Shown: positions 1 through 11,920, counted from the stretch's first letter. The stretch is 64,000 bases of DNA from Eulemur rufifrons (GCF_041146395.1 NC_091012.1:14498193-14562192), one strand, 5' to 3'. Notes: a model not told the origin generated them from the letters alone. Translations and numbers: made by a program.

Positions 1-729
1 AAACCAGTATCCTAAGTATTGTGTTTTTAAAACAACAGAGCCATTACCACTACATTTGGGGGAAAAGACTCAGTCTCTTATCACAAGCATTTTCAAACAA
101 AGATCACAGATTTCTCCATAGTGTTTTATTGCAGGTTTAGTCACCAGCTCAAGGCATCATCTGACCAGCTGTCTTCTCAGTTATATTGCACTTGTTCCCA
201 CTCCAGGTGGGAGCAGCTATGCCAATGGAGTGGGAGCTGAATGTTAATTCTAGGTTCTAAGCAAGCACCCTGTGATTAAGCACTGGAAATATTTAGGTTG
301 TTTTCTGATTTGCAGTAAGAAACTTCCCTGACCTTTCAGAACTGAATTCAAAACTAAGGCTGGCTTATCTCCTAACAAAATTGAAAAGGAGAGGAAAGGA
401 AACAAGTGAGAGAATGAGAAGTTCCAACCTCCCCCCACCCCCAGCCTCAGCCCAGACTCCTTAGGAAATAACCATTCTCCTTTCCACAGTGTTCTAGGGG
501 TTAGGACAGAGCAGCAGTGCAAATAGAAAGAGGATGTTAGCCTTATTTTGAATTTTTAGTGTCATTATCATAATGTTATTTATTTAAATGTAGTTATTTT
601 GGTATTTAACTTTTTTAAAGAGAGCAAAAAAATACCTGTATTTTCCTGGTGGAATGAAATGGCTAAGAATGGTAAATTTAGACAATTTTAGGAATGTTTA
701 TTAGTTACATAAAGACAAAATGTGATTTT
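1..729. other. Non-coding flank, nothing recognised
   Basis: This is AT-rich sequence up to the target site of the first L1. I find no open reading frame with recognisable similarity, no Alu and no clear LTR. It is the pre-insertion flank of L1-A. Confidence 0.5.
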
Positions 730-742
730 AAAAAATCTAGAT
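730..742. repeat. Target-site duplication, left copy, of L1-A
   Basis: The 13-mer aaaaaatctagat directly precedes the L1 5' end and recurs at 8200-8212 directly after its poly(A) tail. This is the hallmark of target-primed reverse transcription. The A-rich start matches the usual L1 endonuclease preference for TT|AAAA sites. Confidence 0.85.
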
Positions 743-2968
743 CAGAGGCAAAAAAGATGGCGGAGTGGTGGTAACTGCCTGGATCTGTGCTCCCAGTGAG
801 GAAGCCATCGATCCGGACCTGCCACAACACTAGAGGACCGCTCCCACACAGGAACAGCGGTGTGAATCCACGTAGAATCAGCGTGGGACAAACAGAACGA
901 GTGAGGTCTGAGGTGAACGAAAATTAGGAACACGGGATTCTGCAGAACGTGGGACAGACAGTAGCCAGCAGAGCGTGGGTCGGCTACACCCGCCCCCAGC
1001 TGGGGCGGGTGCAGCCTCTTGGGAAAGCGGCTTGCTCTCCTCACTGTCCTCTGCTCCCAATTGAATAGAGCCCTGCCTCAGGCCAGCGCAGAATCACCAA
1101 GGGATACATGGGGCATTGCAGACAGGAGGCTTTTTTGCGAAATTACCTTAGAACCTGGGGGCTCTCATCTGAGACAGCGCTTGGCGAGGAGGGATGGATC
1201 TGCACCAGGGCGGAAAAACACAAAAGATTCCCAGACAGCAAATAGCATTGTACCCCGTGCTACCTTTTTTGGCAGTTCTCCAGCCGGTCACCCCCAGTGC
1301 GTGTCCTTGCTGGCCAGCCCCCGGGCAGTGGAGGTCTCTGCCTGCCGGGGAGCTGGTCCCTTCCAGCCCCAGAGCTCTTCAGGTGCCATCTTGAAAGCGA
1401 CGGCGAAACTGCTCGGGAGCCATAAAGTGCCGAGCGGCTCTCTCTGCCCTGCGCCCTCCGCTGGTCTCTGAACCAACGCCAGGAGTGTGGGATATGCATG
1501 AGCACGCTGGGTAGCAATAAAGGGAACAGTTTGGACCCTGGGGCAATCTCCGCCCGGGCCGCGCTCGGGGTGAAGGGGCAGAGCTGAGCTAAGGTGAAAA
1601 AAAAAAAAAAAAAAAAAAAAGAAGAAGAATAGGCTTGCTGAACTATATATTTTATTCTTGGTGAATTTTTTCCGGGGTTTCTTTTTTTTTTTTTTTTTTT
1701 TTTTGCGGCGGCTCACGAGCTGTACAGCCTCGGTGGGCAAATTTGCCCTCCAAGCCTCTGGCTGCCGCGTCTTTTTGAGCGCTGAGGCTGGATCCCCACC
1801 ACCCTCGGAGCTGTTTGGGCGCACAGACGCGATCTTGAAATCCACTGCGAAACAGCCCGGGACTCAGCCGGGCGGGCATGAAGGGGCGGAGCTGCGCTAA
1901 GGCGTAGAAACAAAAACATTAAATGGCCACTGGGGATCCAGCAGAGCAGGCATGAAGGGGCAGAGCTGTGCTAAGGTGTAAAAAAAAAAAAAAAAAAAAT
2001 TGAGTCGCTGAACTATATACTTCAGATTTGTGTATCTTTCCGCTTTGCGGTGTGGTGTGGTGCTATGCAGTGTGTTTTTGTTCATTTTTGTTGGTGTTTT
2101 TGGTGTTTTTTGTTTTTTTGTGTGTGTTTCTTTTCTTTTTTGTTTTTTTTTCCTTTTTCTTCTTCTTTTTTTTCTTTTATTTTCTTTTTCTTTTTCTCCT
2201 CTTTCTTTTCTTTTTTTTCTTTTTTTTCTTTCTTCTCTCTTTTTGCCTTCTAACTGGGGACCCACGGTGAGCTTCGGAACAGGCCAGGTCCCTGGCTCTG
2301 GTACATACCGGAACCTGAGCAGTCACCCCCAGTGCCGGCGATCTGCGGGCGCGCAATCGCCATCTTAGGGCCCACAGCCAAGTCACTGCGGAGCAATAGA
2401 GTACCAAGAGGCTCCCTGGATGGCCCCATCCCCTGGTCAAAGGACCTTATATTGGGCCCCGCCCATGTGTAAAGCCTGAATACTTCTCCTGAAGCTAGAG
2501 TGCGGAAACTGATCCCTGGGGACATTGGGCCAAGGCAGACTTTTGCCCGTGGGAGCTACAGCAACTGGAGCGCTGAGCAAGTGAGGGCACCATCCTCTCC
2601 CTATAGCTAGTATCTTGCCTGCAGATAGAGACAGAAACCTCCCCTATAGAGGAAGAACCAAAGGGAAACAAACAAACAAAGAGAATTTTGGTCTACTATT
2701 AGTGTGGACCCTGCCTGCCTTCTGAAAGACCACAACACAGTGTCCTAATTCACCAAAGCTGTCTTGGATCACTCCAAACCTCTAGAATTGGACGCATCAG
2801 AAGCAGTCCCTCAACGGAAACAGAAAAATCCCTAAAGAATACACAACAGTCTCCCCCTCTTGCCAAAAGAAACAACATACCTAGACGGCTTCACAGCCTA
2901 AGAATAGAGCACAAAGAGTGCTGTTAACCAGACTACATCTATAAGAAAAAATCCAACGATAAATCTAG
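743..2968 (+). promoter_or_regulatory. L1-A 5' UTR / internal promoter with repeated units
   Basis: This 2.2-kb leader starts with a YY1-type site near 753-762, the element that positions L1 transcription starts in primates. It is locally GC- and CpG-rich (about 950-1570). A 26-bp unit (tgaaggggcagagctgagct core) occurs three times, at 1571-1596, 1879-1904 and 1953-1978; the first and third are followed directly by A tracts. A T23-type tract lies near 1682-1704 and a T/C-rich tract spans about 2085-2252. The repeats recall monomer-type L1 promoters, but the count differs between the copies in this window. Confidence 0.75.
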
Positions 2969-3975
2969 ATGGGAAGGGTCCAGTGAAAAAACACAGAGAG
3001 CACAAAGAATCAAATGGAAAGCTCATCCCCAAAGAGAAATACCAGCTCCCAACCATTTGACACAAACTACACTCAAAACACCAACATGTCACAGGAAGAA
3101 TTCCAATTATGGATCATAAACAAGCTGAATAATATACAAGAATCAATGGATAAACAACACAAGGAAAACACGCAAAAAAAATACAGGATTTGGAGGAAAA
3201 ATTCCCTAAAGAAATTGAAATATTGAAGAAAAACCAAACTGAACTTCTAGAAATGAAGAATTCACTCAGAGAGCTACAAAACACTGTGGAAAGGCTCAAG
3301 AGCAGAGTGGATCAAACAGAGGAAAGAATCTTAGAAATTGAAGATAACCCTTTCCAACTAAATAAGTCAGTCACAGAGATAGATCAAAGAAGTAAGAGAA
3401 ATGATCTGAGTCTTCAAGAAATGTGGAATTATGTGAAGACAACTAACTTGAGAGTTATTGGCATTCCTGAGGGTGAACAAGATAATAATCAAGGGTTGGA
3501 CAAGCTATTTGAAGACATAATCGAGGAAAATTTTCCAGGCCTTGCCAATACTCTAGACATACAGATTCAAGAAGCTCAAAGGACCCCTGGGAAATTCATA
3601 GCAAATAGTAAAACACCATGCCACGTAGTCATCAGGCTGACCAAAATATCCACTAAAGAGTCCCTTCTCCGAGCTGTAAGGAGAATGAAACAAGTAACTT
3701 ACAAAGGAAAACCCATCAGAATTACGCTAGATTTCTCAGCTGAAACCTTACAAGCAAGAAGAGGTTGGGGCCCCATTTTCACGCTTCTGAAATAGAATAA
3801 TGCCCAGCCTAGAATCTTGTACCCAGCTAAGCTAAGTTTTTTATACAAAGGAGAAATCAAGATATTCTCAGATAAACAAAGGTTGAGGGAATTCACCAAG
3901 ACAAGACCAGCCCTCCAAGAAGTACTCAAAAGAGAATTACACACAGATCAGCACAAGAAAGATCCATGAATGTAA
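2969..3975 (+). pseudogene. L1-A ORF1 (RNA-binding chaperone), broken
   Basis: Equivalent to the intact 334-codon ORF1 of L1-B. Its first ATG (2969) is followed after five codons by TGA at 2984. The frame resumes near 3014 but shifts in the A-rich stretch around 3170-3190, then runs open (coiled coil, RRM-like and C-terminal domains) to a TAG at about 3793, where other copies read glutamine. The tail continues to the stops at 3967-3975. In an active element this protein forms trimers that coat L1 RNA. At least two nonsense changes and one frameshift disable it here. Confidence 0.88.
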
Positions 3976-4014
3976 AACTACTCAAGAGCTAAAGATCAAA
4001 TTCCAGATACCACG

Positions 4015-7000
4015 ATGGCTCAGGAGAGAAAACATCGCAATGAAGTGCTACCCAACAAGCTGAACAAAAAACCGTCTCACTTATCAGTTTTCTCAATAAA
4101 TGTGAATGGCTTGAATTCCCCACTCAAGAGACATGGACTGGCCCAATGGATAAAAAAACACAATCCAAGTATCTGCTGTCTTCAAGAAACTCACCTAACC
4201 TGCAAAGATGCATTTAGACTGAAAATAAAAGGATGGAAATCGATATTTCAAGCAAACGGTAACGAAAAGAAAGCTGGTGTGGCAATCTTAATTTCCAATA
4301 ACTTAGCTTTCAAACCAACAAAAATAATAAAAGACAAAGATAGCTACTACATACTGGTCAAAGGCACAATTCAACAAGAAGCCATGACTATACTTAATAT
4401 ATATGCACCCAACCTAGGTGCAACTAGATTCATAAAGCAAACCCTACTAGATCTGAACCAAATGATAGATAACAATACTGTAGTAGCTGGAGACTTTAAC
4501 ACCCCACTGACAGTACAAGACAGATCCTCTAAACAGAAAATAAACAAAGACATAATGGACCCAAATAAAACACTAGAACAAATGCGCATGCCTGACATCT
4601 ATAGAACATTCTACCCAAAGTCCACAGAATATACATTCTTCTCATCAGCTCACGGGAAATTCTCTAAGATTGACCATGTCCTAGGACATAAAGCATGTCT
4701 TAAAAAATTCAAAAAAATAGAAATTATACCATGCATCTTCTCAGATCACAGTGGAATAAAAGTAACAATGATCACAAACAGAAACCCTCACTCTTACTCA
4801 AAGTCATGGAAGCTAAATAACTTTCTCCTGAATAATTATTCTATAAAGGAAGAAATCAAGATGGAAATCAAAAGTTTCTTTGAATTAAATGACAATGGAG
4901 ATACAACTCAACAAAATCTATGGGATGCAGCCAAAGCAGTCCTGAGGGGAAAATTCATATCCATAAATGCCTATATCAAAAAGACAGAAAACCTACAAAT
5001 AACCTAACGAATAGACTCAACGAGCTGGAGAAAGAAGAACAGAACGACCCCAAACCCAGCAGAAGGCGAGAAATTACTAAGATCAAATCAGAATTAAATG
5101 AAAAGGACAACAAAGAAACTATAAGGGAAATTAATAAAACAAAAAGTTGGTTCTTTGAAAAGATAAACAAAATAGACACACCTCTGGCTAGACTAACCAA
5201 GAGCACAATACTAAAATCTCTAATAACCTCCATTAGGAACATGAAAGGAGAAATCACAACCGATGCTACAGAGATACAAGATATCATCTATGAATTCTAC
5301 AAAAATCTTTATGCACACAAACTGGAGAATGCAGAGGAAATGGACAAATTTTTAGAAACACATAGTCTTCCCAGGCTCAACCAGGAAGAAATAGAGTACC
5401 TGAACAGACCAAAATCAAGAACTGAAATCGAAACAGCAATAAAAAACCTTCCCAAAAAGAAAAGCCCTGGTCCAGATGGGTTCACACCTGAATTTTACCG
5501 TACATTCAAAGAAGAACTGGTGCGCATGCTACATAAACTGTTCTCCAATATTGAGAAGGATGGAATTCTCCCCAACATGTTCTACGAAGCCAATATAACA
5601 TTGATACCAAAACCTGGAAAGGACCCAACAAAAATAGAGAACTACAGACCAATTTCTCTCATGAATATAGATGCAAAAATTTTCAATAACATAGTAGCAA
5701 ATCGAAACCAAGTACTTATCAAAAAAGTAATCCACCATGACCAAGTGTGCTTTAACCCAGAGATGCAGGGGTGGTTCAACATACGTAAGTCTATAAATGT
5801 AATTCACCACATATATAGAAGCAAAAACAAAAACCATATGATACTCTCATAGATGCAGAAAAAGCATTTGACAAAATTCAACACCCTTTTATGATAAAAA
5901 CGCTTAACAAAATAGACGTAGATGGAACCTACCTAAAAATGACACGAGCCATGTATGACAAACCTACAGCCAACATCATTCTGAATGGGGAAAAATTGAA
6001 AGCACTCTCACTTAGAACTGGAACCAGACAGGGCTGCCCACTGTCCCCATTACTTTTCAACATAGTATTGGAAGTCCTTGCGAGAGCTATCAGGCAAGAG
6101 AGCTGAATCAAGGGAGTCCAAATAGGGAAGGAAGAGATCAAACTCTCACTTTTTGCTGATGATATGATGTTATATCTGGAAAACCCCCAGGATTCAACCA
6201 TGAGACTCCTGGAATTGATTAACGAATATAGCAAAGTCTCAGGCTACAAAATTAATATACACAAATCAGAGGCATTTATATATGTCAATAACAGTCAATC
6301 GGAAAACCAAATTAAAGACTCAATACCCTTCAAAATAGCAACAAAGAAAATAAAATATCTAGGTATATACCTAACTAAAGAGGTAAAGGACCTCTATAAG
6401 GAAAACTATGAAACACTGAGAAAAGAAATAGCAGAACTTGCAAATAGATGGAAAAATATACCATGCTCGTGGATCGGAAGAATCAACATTATTAAAATGT
6501 CTATACTACCCAAAGTGATCTACAGATTCAATGCAATCCCTATTAAATTACCAACATCATTCTTTACAGACGTAGAGAAAATAATTATACACTTTGTATG
6601 GAATCAAAGAAGACCCCGTATAGCAAAAGCAATTTTAAGCAACAAAAACAAAATGGGAGGTATTAATTTGCCAGACCTCAAACTATACTACAAGGCTGTG
6701 GTTCTTAAAACAGCCTGGTACTGGCACAAGTTCAGGGACACAGACCAGTGGAACACAACAGACAATCCAAATATAAAACCATCCTCATATAGTCACCTAA
6801 TTTTTGACAAAGCGGGAAAGAATATACTCTGGGGACAAGAATCCCTATTCAACAAATGGTGCTGGGAGAATTGGTTAGCCACTTGCAGAAGACTGAAACA
6901 GGACCCACAGCTTTCACCTCTCACAAAAATCAAATCACGGTGGATAACAGACTTAAACCTTAGGCTTGATACAATCAGAATTCTAGAAGAAAATATAGGA

Positions 7001-7888
7001 AAGACTCTTACAGACATTGGGCTAGGCAAAGAATTTATGAAGAAGACCCCCAAGGCAATGACAGCAGCAAGAAAAATAAATGAATGGGACATGATTAAAT
7101 TAAAAAGCTTCTGCACAGCCAAAGAAACAGTCCAGAGAATAAACAGACCACCTACAGAATGGGAAAAAATTTTTGCATATTGCACATCAGATAAAGGACT
7201 GATAACAAGAATCTATTTAGAACTCAGGAAAATCAGCAAGAAAAAATCAAGCAACCCTATCAAAAAGTGGGCAAATGACATGAATAGAACCTTCTTGAAA
7301 GAAGATATAAGAATGGCTAACAAACATATGAAAAAATGCTCAACATCCCTAATCATCAGAGAAATGCAAATCAAAACCACAATGAGATATCACTTAACCC
7401 CAGTGAGAATGGCCTTTATCAAAAAAACCCAAAACAACACATGTTGGCGTGGGTGTGGAGAGACAGGAACACTAATACACTGCTGGTGGGACTGCAAACT
7501 AGTGCAACCTCTGTGGAAAGCATTATGGAGGTATGTTAAACAGATTCACGTAGACCTGCCATTCGATCCAGCAATCCCATTCCTGGGCATATACCCAAAG
7601 GAAAAAAGGTCATTCTGTAACAAAGACACATGTACCTGAATGTTTATAGCAGCACAATTCACAATAGCAAAGATGTGGAAATAACCCAAATGCCTATCAA
7701 TACATGATTGGATTAATAAGCTGTGGTATATGTATACCATGGAATATTACTCAGCTATAAGGAATAATGAAGATACGACATCTCTATGGTTCTTCTGGAG
7801 AGAGTTGGCACCCATTATATTAAGTGAAGTATCCCAAGAATGGAAAAACAAGCAGCACATGTACTCACCAGAATATTGGTTTCCCTGA
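4015..7888 (+). pseudogene. L1-A ORF2 (endonuclease-reverse transcriptase), broken
   Basis: The ATG at 4015 opens an apurinic-endonuclease-like domain with the QETH, GDFN and SDH motifs. It runs 330 codons, then shifts frame near 4950-5000. The RT part carries the SPGPDG motif and, after further breaks near 5850 and 6105, the catalytic FADD motif at 6152-6163. A 491-codon frame then covers the rest of RT and the cysteine-rich region until a premature TGA near 7637; homology continues to 7886-7888. The protein normally nicks target DNA and primes reverse transcription of L1 RNA. At least four disruptions make it inactive. Confidence 0.9.
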
Positions 7889-8199
7889 ACATCACCTAAA
7901 TACACATCTGGGAACGACACCAATCGGATATCAGACTGAGGTGGGGGGTGGGGGAGGGGATGGGGGTATGCCTACATAATGAGTGCATTGCGCACCGTTT
8001 GGGGAATGGTAACGCTTGAAGGTGCTGACTCGGGAAGGGGGGGTAGGGAAGGGAGGGATATATACCTATATGATGGGTGCAACACGCACTACCTGGGGAA
8101 CAGACACGCCTGGAACTCTGACTTGGGGGGAAAGGCGGTACAGGGGCAACGTATGTAACCTGCAATTCTGTATCCCCCATAACAATAAAATGAAATAAA
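7889..8199 (+). other. L1-A 3' UTR with two G-rich blocks and poly(A) signals
   Basis: The 3' UTR contains a roughly 90-bp unit twice (about 7943-8030 and 8032-8133). Each unit begins with runs of guanines able to form G-quadruplexes: G6, G5, G4 and G5 at 7943-7966, and five G runs at 8032-8057. Two AATAAA signals (8184-8189, 8194-8199) end the element directly before the target-site duplication. Confidence 0.8.
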
Positions 8200-8212
8200 A
8201 AAAAATCTAGAT
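8200..8212. repeat. Target-site duplication, right copy, of L1-A
   Basis: Exact repeat of 730-742 directly after the A tail. The boundary between tail and duplication is ambiguous by a few A residues. Confidence 0.85.
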
Positions 8213-8404
8213 TGATTAGATACCAACTTAGCATTGACAGCACGCAAAAGCTCTGCTTCTTACAGATCCACCTTAGGTTATTGTTGCACAAGTGACATAG
8301 TCATTCACGGTGTGCCTATTAACATGAATTTATAAATATTCATGTTTGTCTTTTAAATAATATAGGAAATGAAAAAAAGACTAGTTATAAGCCAAAAATA
8401 CAAT

Positions 8405-8880
8405 AATATAGGCTATCATATTTACCTTTGTAGTTTATTTCTGTATTCATCATATTACTTTGAGTTTCTGTCTAGTGTCCTTTCATTTCTGGCCAGAGGA
8501 CTCCCTTCAGCATTCCTTGTAGGGCAGGTCTACTAGCAAAGAGCCTCCTAAGTTTTATCCATCTTTGAATATCTCAATAGCTTTTTTTTCATTTATGAAA
8601 AAGGATAGCTTTGTTGGATATAACATTCTATATTGATATATATTTTTTTCTTTCAGCACTTTACAAGTGATATTCACTCCCTTCATACCTTGTTTCTGAT
8701 GAGAAATATGCTGCTAATCTTATTGAGAATAATTTGTATAGGACGATTCTCTTCTTCTAGCTGCTTTCAAAATTCTGACTTTCAACAATTTGATGATCAT
8801 GTGCTTTGGTATGAATATGTGTTTATTCTCTTGGAGTTTCTTGAATTACTTGATGTACATATTTTCTCATTTAAATATGA
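8405..8880 (-). mobile_element. Ancient L1M/HAL1-like fragment, antisense
   Basis: Phrases such as 'cattccttgtagggcaggtc', the ttgttggatataac block and 'tttctttcagcac' match the antisense of the old mammalian L1M/HAL1 ORF1 region. It is heavily decayed with no useful frame. The family call is from memory. Confidence 0.55.
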
Positions 8881-9249
8881 TATTGTCTGTAATATATTAG
8901 CAGCCTTAAAACAATTAGCTTAAGTTCAAAGAAATTTGGCATTTCTAGTATTTTTGTTACTGGTTTTCTAAGTAAATTATATTAAGATAAAGAAAGTACA
9001 CTCTAATCAATTTAAATCATTTGGAATTTTTTAAGGCTTACTCTCCCATTCACCATATGCTCAATTTTGGTAAAATTTCCATGTACATTCAAAAAGGTTG
9101 GATTGTTCAAGGGTGCAATAAAAAAATATATATAGTACATATTTATATTCTATATTGGTTAAATAAATGTATTTAATATACTAAAGTACACATATATTTA
9201 TGATAATATATTAAATATATTTTAATGTATATTTAACAAATATTTAATA
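8881..9249. other. AT-rich spacer
   Basis: Very AT-rich, with runs such as tatttaatatac and aatatattaaatata between 9120 and 9250. I see no gene or recognisable element. Confidence 0.5.
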
Positions 9250-9560
9250 TACTTGTAGAAGCAGTAATAAAAAATCTTCCATCAAAGAAAAGCCTAGAAC
9301 CTGATGGCTTCACTGCTGAATTCTACAAAACATTTTTAAAAATTAATACCATCCTATTGTAACTATTTCAAAAAATCAAGGAAGAGGAATACTTTCAAAC
9401 TCATCCCATGAGGCCAGTATTACCTGATACCAAAATTACACAAAGACACAACAACAACGACAGGCCAATGTCTCTGATAAACATAAGTGCATTATTCTCA
9501 ACAAAATATTAGCAAACTGAATTCAACACACGAAAAACGTCATTCATCATGATCATATTG
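9250..9560 (+). mobile_element. Old L1 ORF2 fragment, sense
   Basis: Conceptual translation gives the start of the L1 reverse transcriptase domain (EAVIKNLPSKK, then a degenerate EPDGFTAEFYK), followed by a decayed YLIPK-like region with stops. It diverges strongly from the young L1s here, so it is an old copy truncated at both ends. Confidence 0.7.
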
Positions 9561-9807
9561 AAAACAGGCCAGAGATGTATTTTTTTTCACTGAAGCTAAT
9601 TCTCCTATCAATGCAGTCAATCCCATCCCACTTCTGCAGATCACTGTTCCAACAATTACCTCTCTTTGAAGACTTTCCCCCTCTCTGCCAGAGATTTTCC
9701 CCAAGATGAATGTGTCCCCTTTGTTCCCATCCCATTCCCCACAACTCCTGAGATGTTTCCGCTCATTTGCTCACAGAATCATGCTATGGTGCCTGTTTCT
9801 CATCTCC
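9561..9807. other. Unassigned sequence
   Basis: C/T-rich, moderately complex sequence between an old L1 fragment and the tail of L1-D. No coding or repeat assignment can be supported. Confidence 0.35.
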
Positions 9808-10262
9808 TTTTTCTTTTTTTTTTTTTTATATTACCTTATATGGGGGTACAAAAATTCAGGTTACATACGTTGCCCATGTACCGCCTATCCCCCCGAGTCA
9901 GAGCTCCAGGCGTGTCCATGCCCCAGAGAGTGCGCATTGCACTCCTCATGTAGGTATACACCCATCCCTTCCACCCAGCCCCGATCTCTGTCCGATACCC
10001 AATTGGCGTTCTTCCCAAATGTGCACTCAGGGAAACCAGTTTGCTGGTGAGTACATGTGGTGCTTATTTTTCCATTCTTGGGATACTTCACTTAATATAA
10101 TGGGTTACAGCTCAAAGAAACTTTTGATTTCCGTCTTGATTTCTTCCTTTATAGAATAATCGTTCAGGAGAAGATTGTTTAGCTTCCATGATTTTGAGTA
10201 GGAATGAGAGTTTCTATTAGGGTTGATTATTACTTTTATTCTGCTGTGATCTGAGAAAATGC
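9808..10262 (-). mobile_element. Young L1 3' end with internal deletion (L1-D), antisense
   Basis: On the minus strand the element ends in a poly(A) tract (T run 9808-9827) after a one-unit 3' UTR and the ORF2 C-terminus. Around 10112 the sequence jumps to a region about 3 kb further 5' in ORF2, just after the endonuclease domain (equivalent to 18560-18710 in L1-B), in the same orientation. It therefore lacks nearly all of the RT region. The junction shows at most 2 bp of shared sequence and no GT-AG signals. Confidence 0.8.
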
Positions 10263-11049
10263 TCTGAAAACTAGACAAAAAAACTATAAAAGGCAACAAA
10301 AATCCAATCAAGAAAAAGCCAAATTCAGCAAGGTAGGAAATTTTATGGCCTTTCATTTGCCCTTGCTCAATCCCCTTCCTTTCGCCACATAACATGGTCC
10401 ATAGGAAGCAGATCATGCTTCGTTTCCTATCTCAGGCAAAAAGGGGGAGAATAGGAGATGTTTGAAATGGTCAACCTGCCCGTGGACTGTCCAAAGAACT
10501 GTTTTTATCTTCAATGCCTTAGAATTCTGATGGGGAATGGTGACACCATTTGGATTTCAGGATGGCAGGAGTTGCAGAATGTAGGGTGTTCTCCATGGCA
10601 CCCACAAACTGCACTAGGCCTGCAGAATCATGTATTTCTGAGACTGAGAACTGGTGGATAGAGATCTACAATAGAATTTCAATGGTCATGACAAGAACCT
10701 AGGTTGAGACTCTTTGAGGAATTCAGAAAGTCTTACTTTGTGTAAGAAAATTGCTAGGTTGAGTAAACAAAAGTCTAACTCAAATAAAAAATAGAGTCAT
10801 GGCCCCCCCAAACATTTCCCATACTGGAGCAGTTTACAGACCCCTATCCCTTTGATGCGGAGGCCAGTTATCTTTAAGAAAACACCCCAGTGCATTGTCA
10901 AAAACTTATGTGGTTATTTTTTTACATGCTTCCCCAAAGGGGTCTACCTCATTTTGCCAGGATGACTATGCATTGGGGAAAATAAACAAGCAGATCTTTC
11001 AGGGACTACTGCACAGTCATGAACTAATGATAGTATTAGGATACCAAAC
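10263..11049. other. Unassigned sequence upstream of ERV-L pol
   Basis: Moderate-complexity sequence with many stops in all frames. By position it could hold a decayed retroviral gag or flank, but I recognise nothing reliably. Confidence 0.3.
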
Positions 11050-11639
11050 ATTACTGTAGTCTTTTTATAGAGGCCAAATTCTTAATAGAGTTTAAGCTAA
11101 GGACCATTTCAGAGTGGGGATATTGTGTCCCTGAACCCAACCTGTGGTTATTTCCCCAGTTCCAGAATGCTTAATTGGAGCAGATACAGCATTTGGCAGA
11201 ATCCCCACATTTGTCCTGTGACCTGTTGAATGCAGATTTCTATGGTGGGAAAGTCCACGTGGATAACACTAGAACTACCTATACTTAAAGAAATAGTGAA
11301 CCAAAGGCAATATGGTATTTCTGGATGCATCGAAGGGTTTTAGTGTCATTATCCAAGGTATCAAGGACTTTAAAAGTAAAGGTGAGGCTGTATACAGAAG
11401 ATCTTTATTAAACTGTCTTATTTGGCCTATGCAGAAATCAGTTGAATTTGAAGAATGGTGGTAGATTAACCTAGTCTTACCCAAATGGTGACTCTAGTTG
11501 CAACTATTGTATCAGGTGCAGCTTTAATACTAAAACAAACTAACATATATCCTATACCTGGTATACAGCTATATGTCTTGCGAATGTATTCATTTTAATA
11601 TCGTTCAATAAGAACCACCAGAAAGAGCTTACTTTTGTC

Positions 11640-11920
11640 TCACAAGGGCAACAACACACTTTCACTATCCTACCTAAGGAATATATCAATGCTCAAGCCC
11701 TATGTCATAATTTAGTTCACAGAGTTCTTGATCATAATTCCCTTCCACATAGATATCACACTGGACCATTACCCTGATGACATTATTCTCATTGTGCCTA
11801 GTGTGAAAGAAATAGAACTACCCTTGCCTTAGTGTTAAGATATTTATGTAACAGGAGGTTGAGGATAAATCTCACTAAAAATCAGGGACCTTATATCTAA
11901 TTGATATTTCCATGGGGCCA
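11640..11920 (+). pseudogene. ERV-L reverse transcriptase remnant
   Basis: Short in-frame stretches resemble the RT palm region. The catalytic motif position reads Tyr-Pro-Asp-Asp at 11770-11781, followed by hydrophobic residues. Stops and indels surround it, so no functional enzyme is possible. Assignment rests on this motif plus the integrase and dUTPase traces in the right order downstream. Confidence 0.6.

Larger units (their letters stand above)
743..8199 (+). mobile_element. Full-length LINE-1 (L1-A), sense, degenerate ORFs
   Basis: A complete L1 of about 7.46 kb: a long 5' UTR beginning with a YY1-like aagatggcgg motif, ORF1, ORF2 with endonuclease, reverse transcriptase and cysteine-rich C-terminal parts, a 3' UTR and a short A tail, all flanked by a 13-bp target-site duplication. 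Both ORFs carry stops and frame breaks, so the copy is not expected to be autonomous. The near-perfect duplication, intact boundaries and long residual frames suggest a fairly recent insertion. The subfamily looks strepsirrhine, but I cannot name it without a repeat library. Confidence 0.93.

Noticed and set aside
1019..1471. 150-codon sense frame in the L1-A 5' UTR
   Set aside because: GC-rich leader sequence with no conservation of this frame in L1-B or L1-I.
2028..2270. Phe/Leu-rich and Lys/Arg-rich frames in the L1-A leader
   Set aside because: They are translations of a T/C-rich tract on either strand. The same applies to 21040-21403.
4371..7185. Antisense frames over L1 ORF2
   Set aside because: Shadows of ORF2, repeated in each L1 copy; no known protein lies antisense to ORF2.
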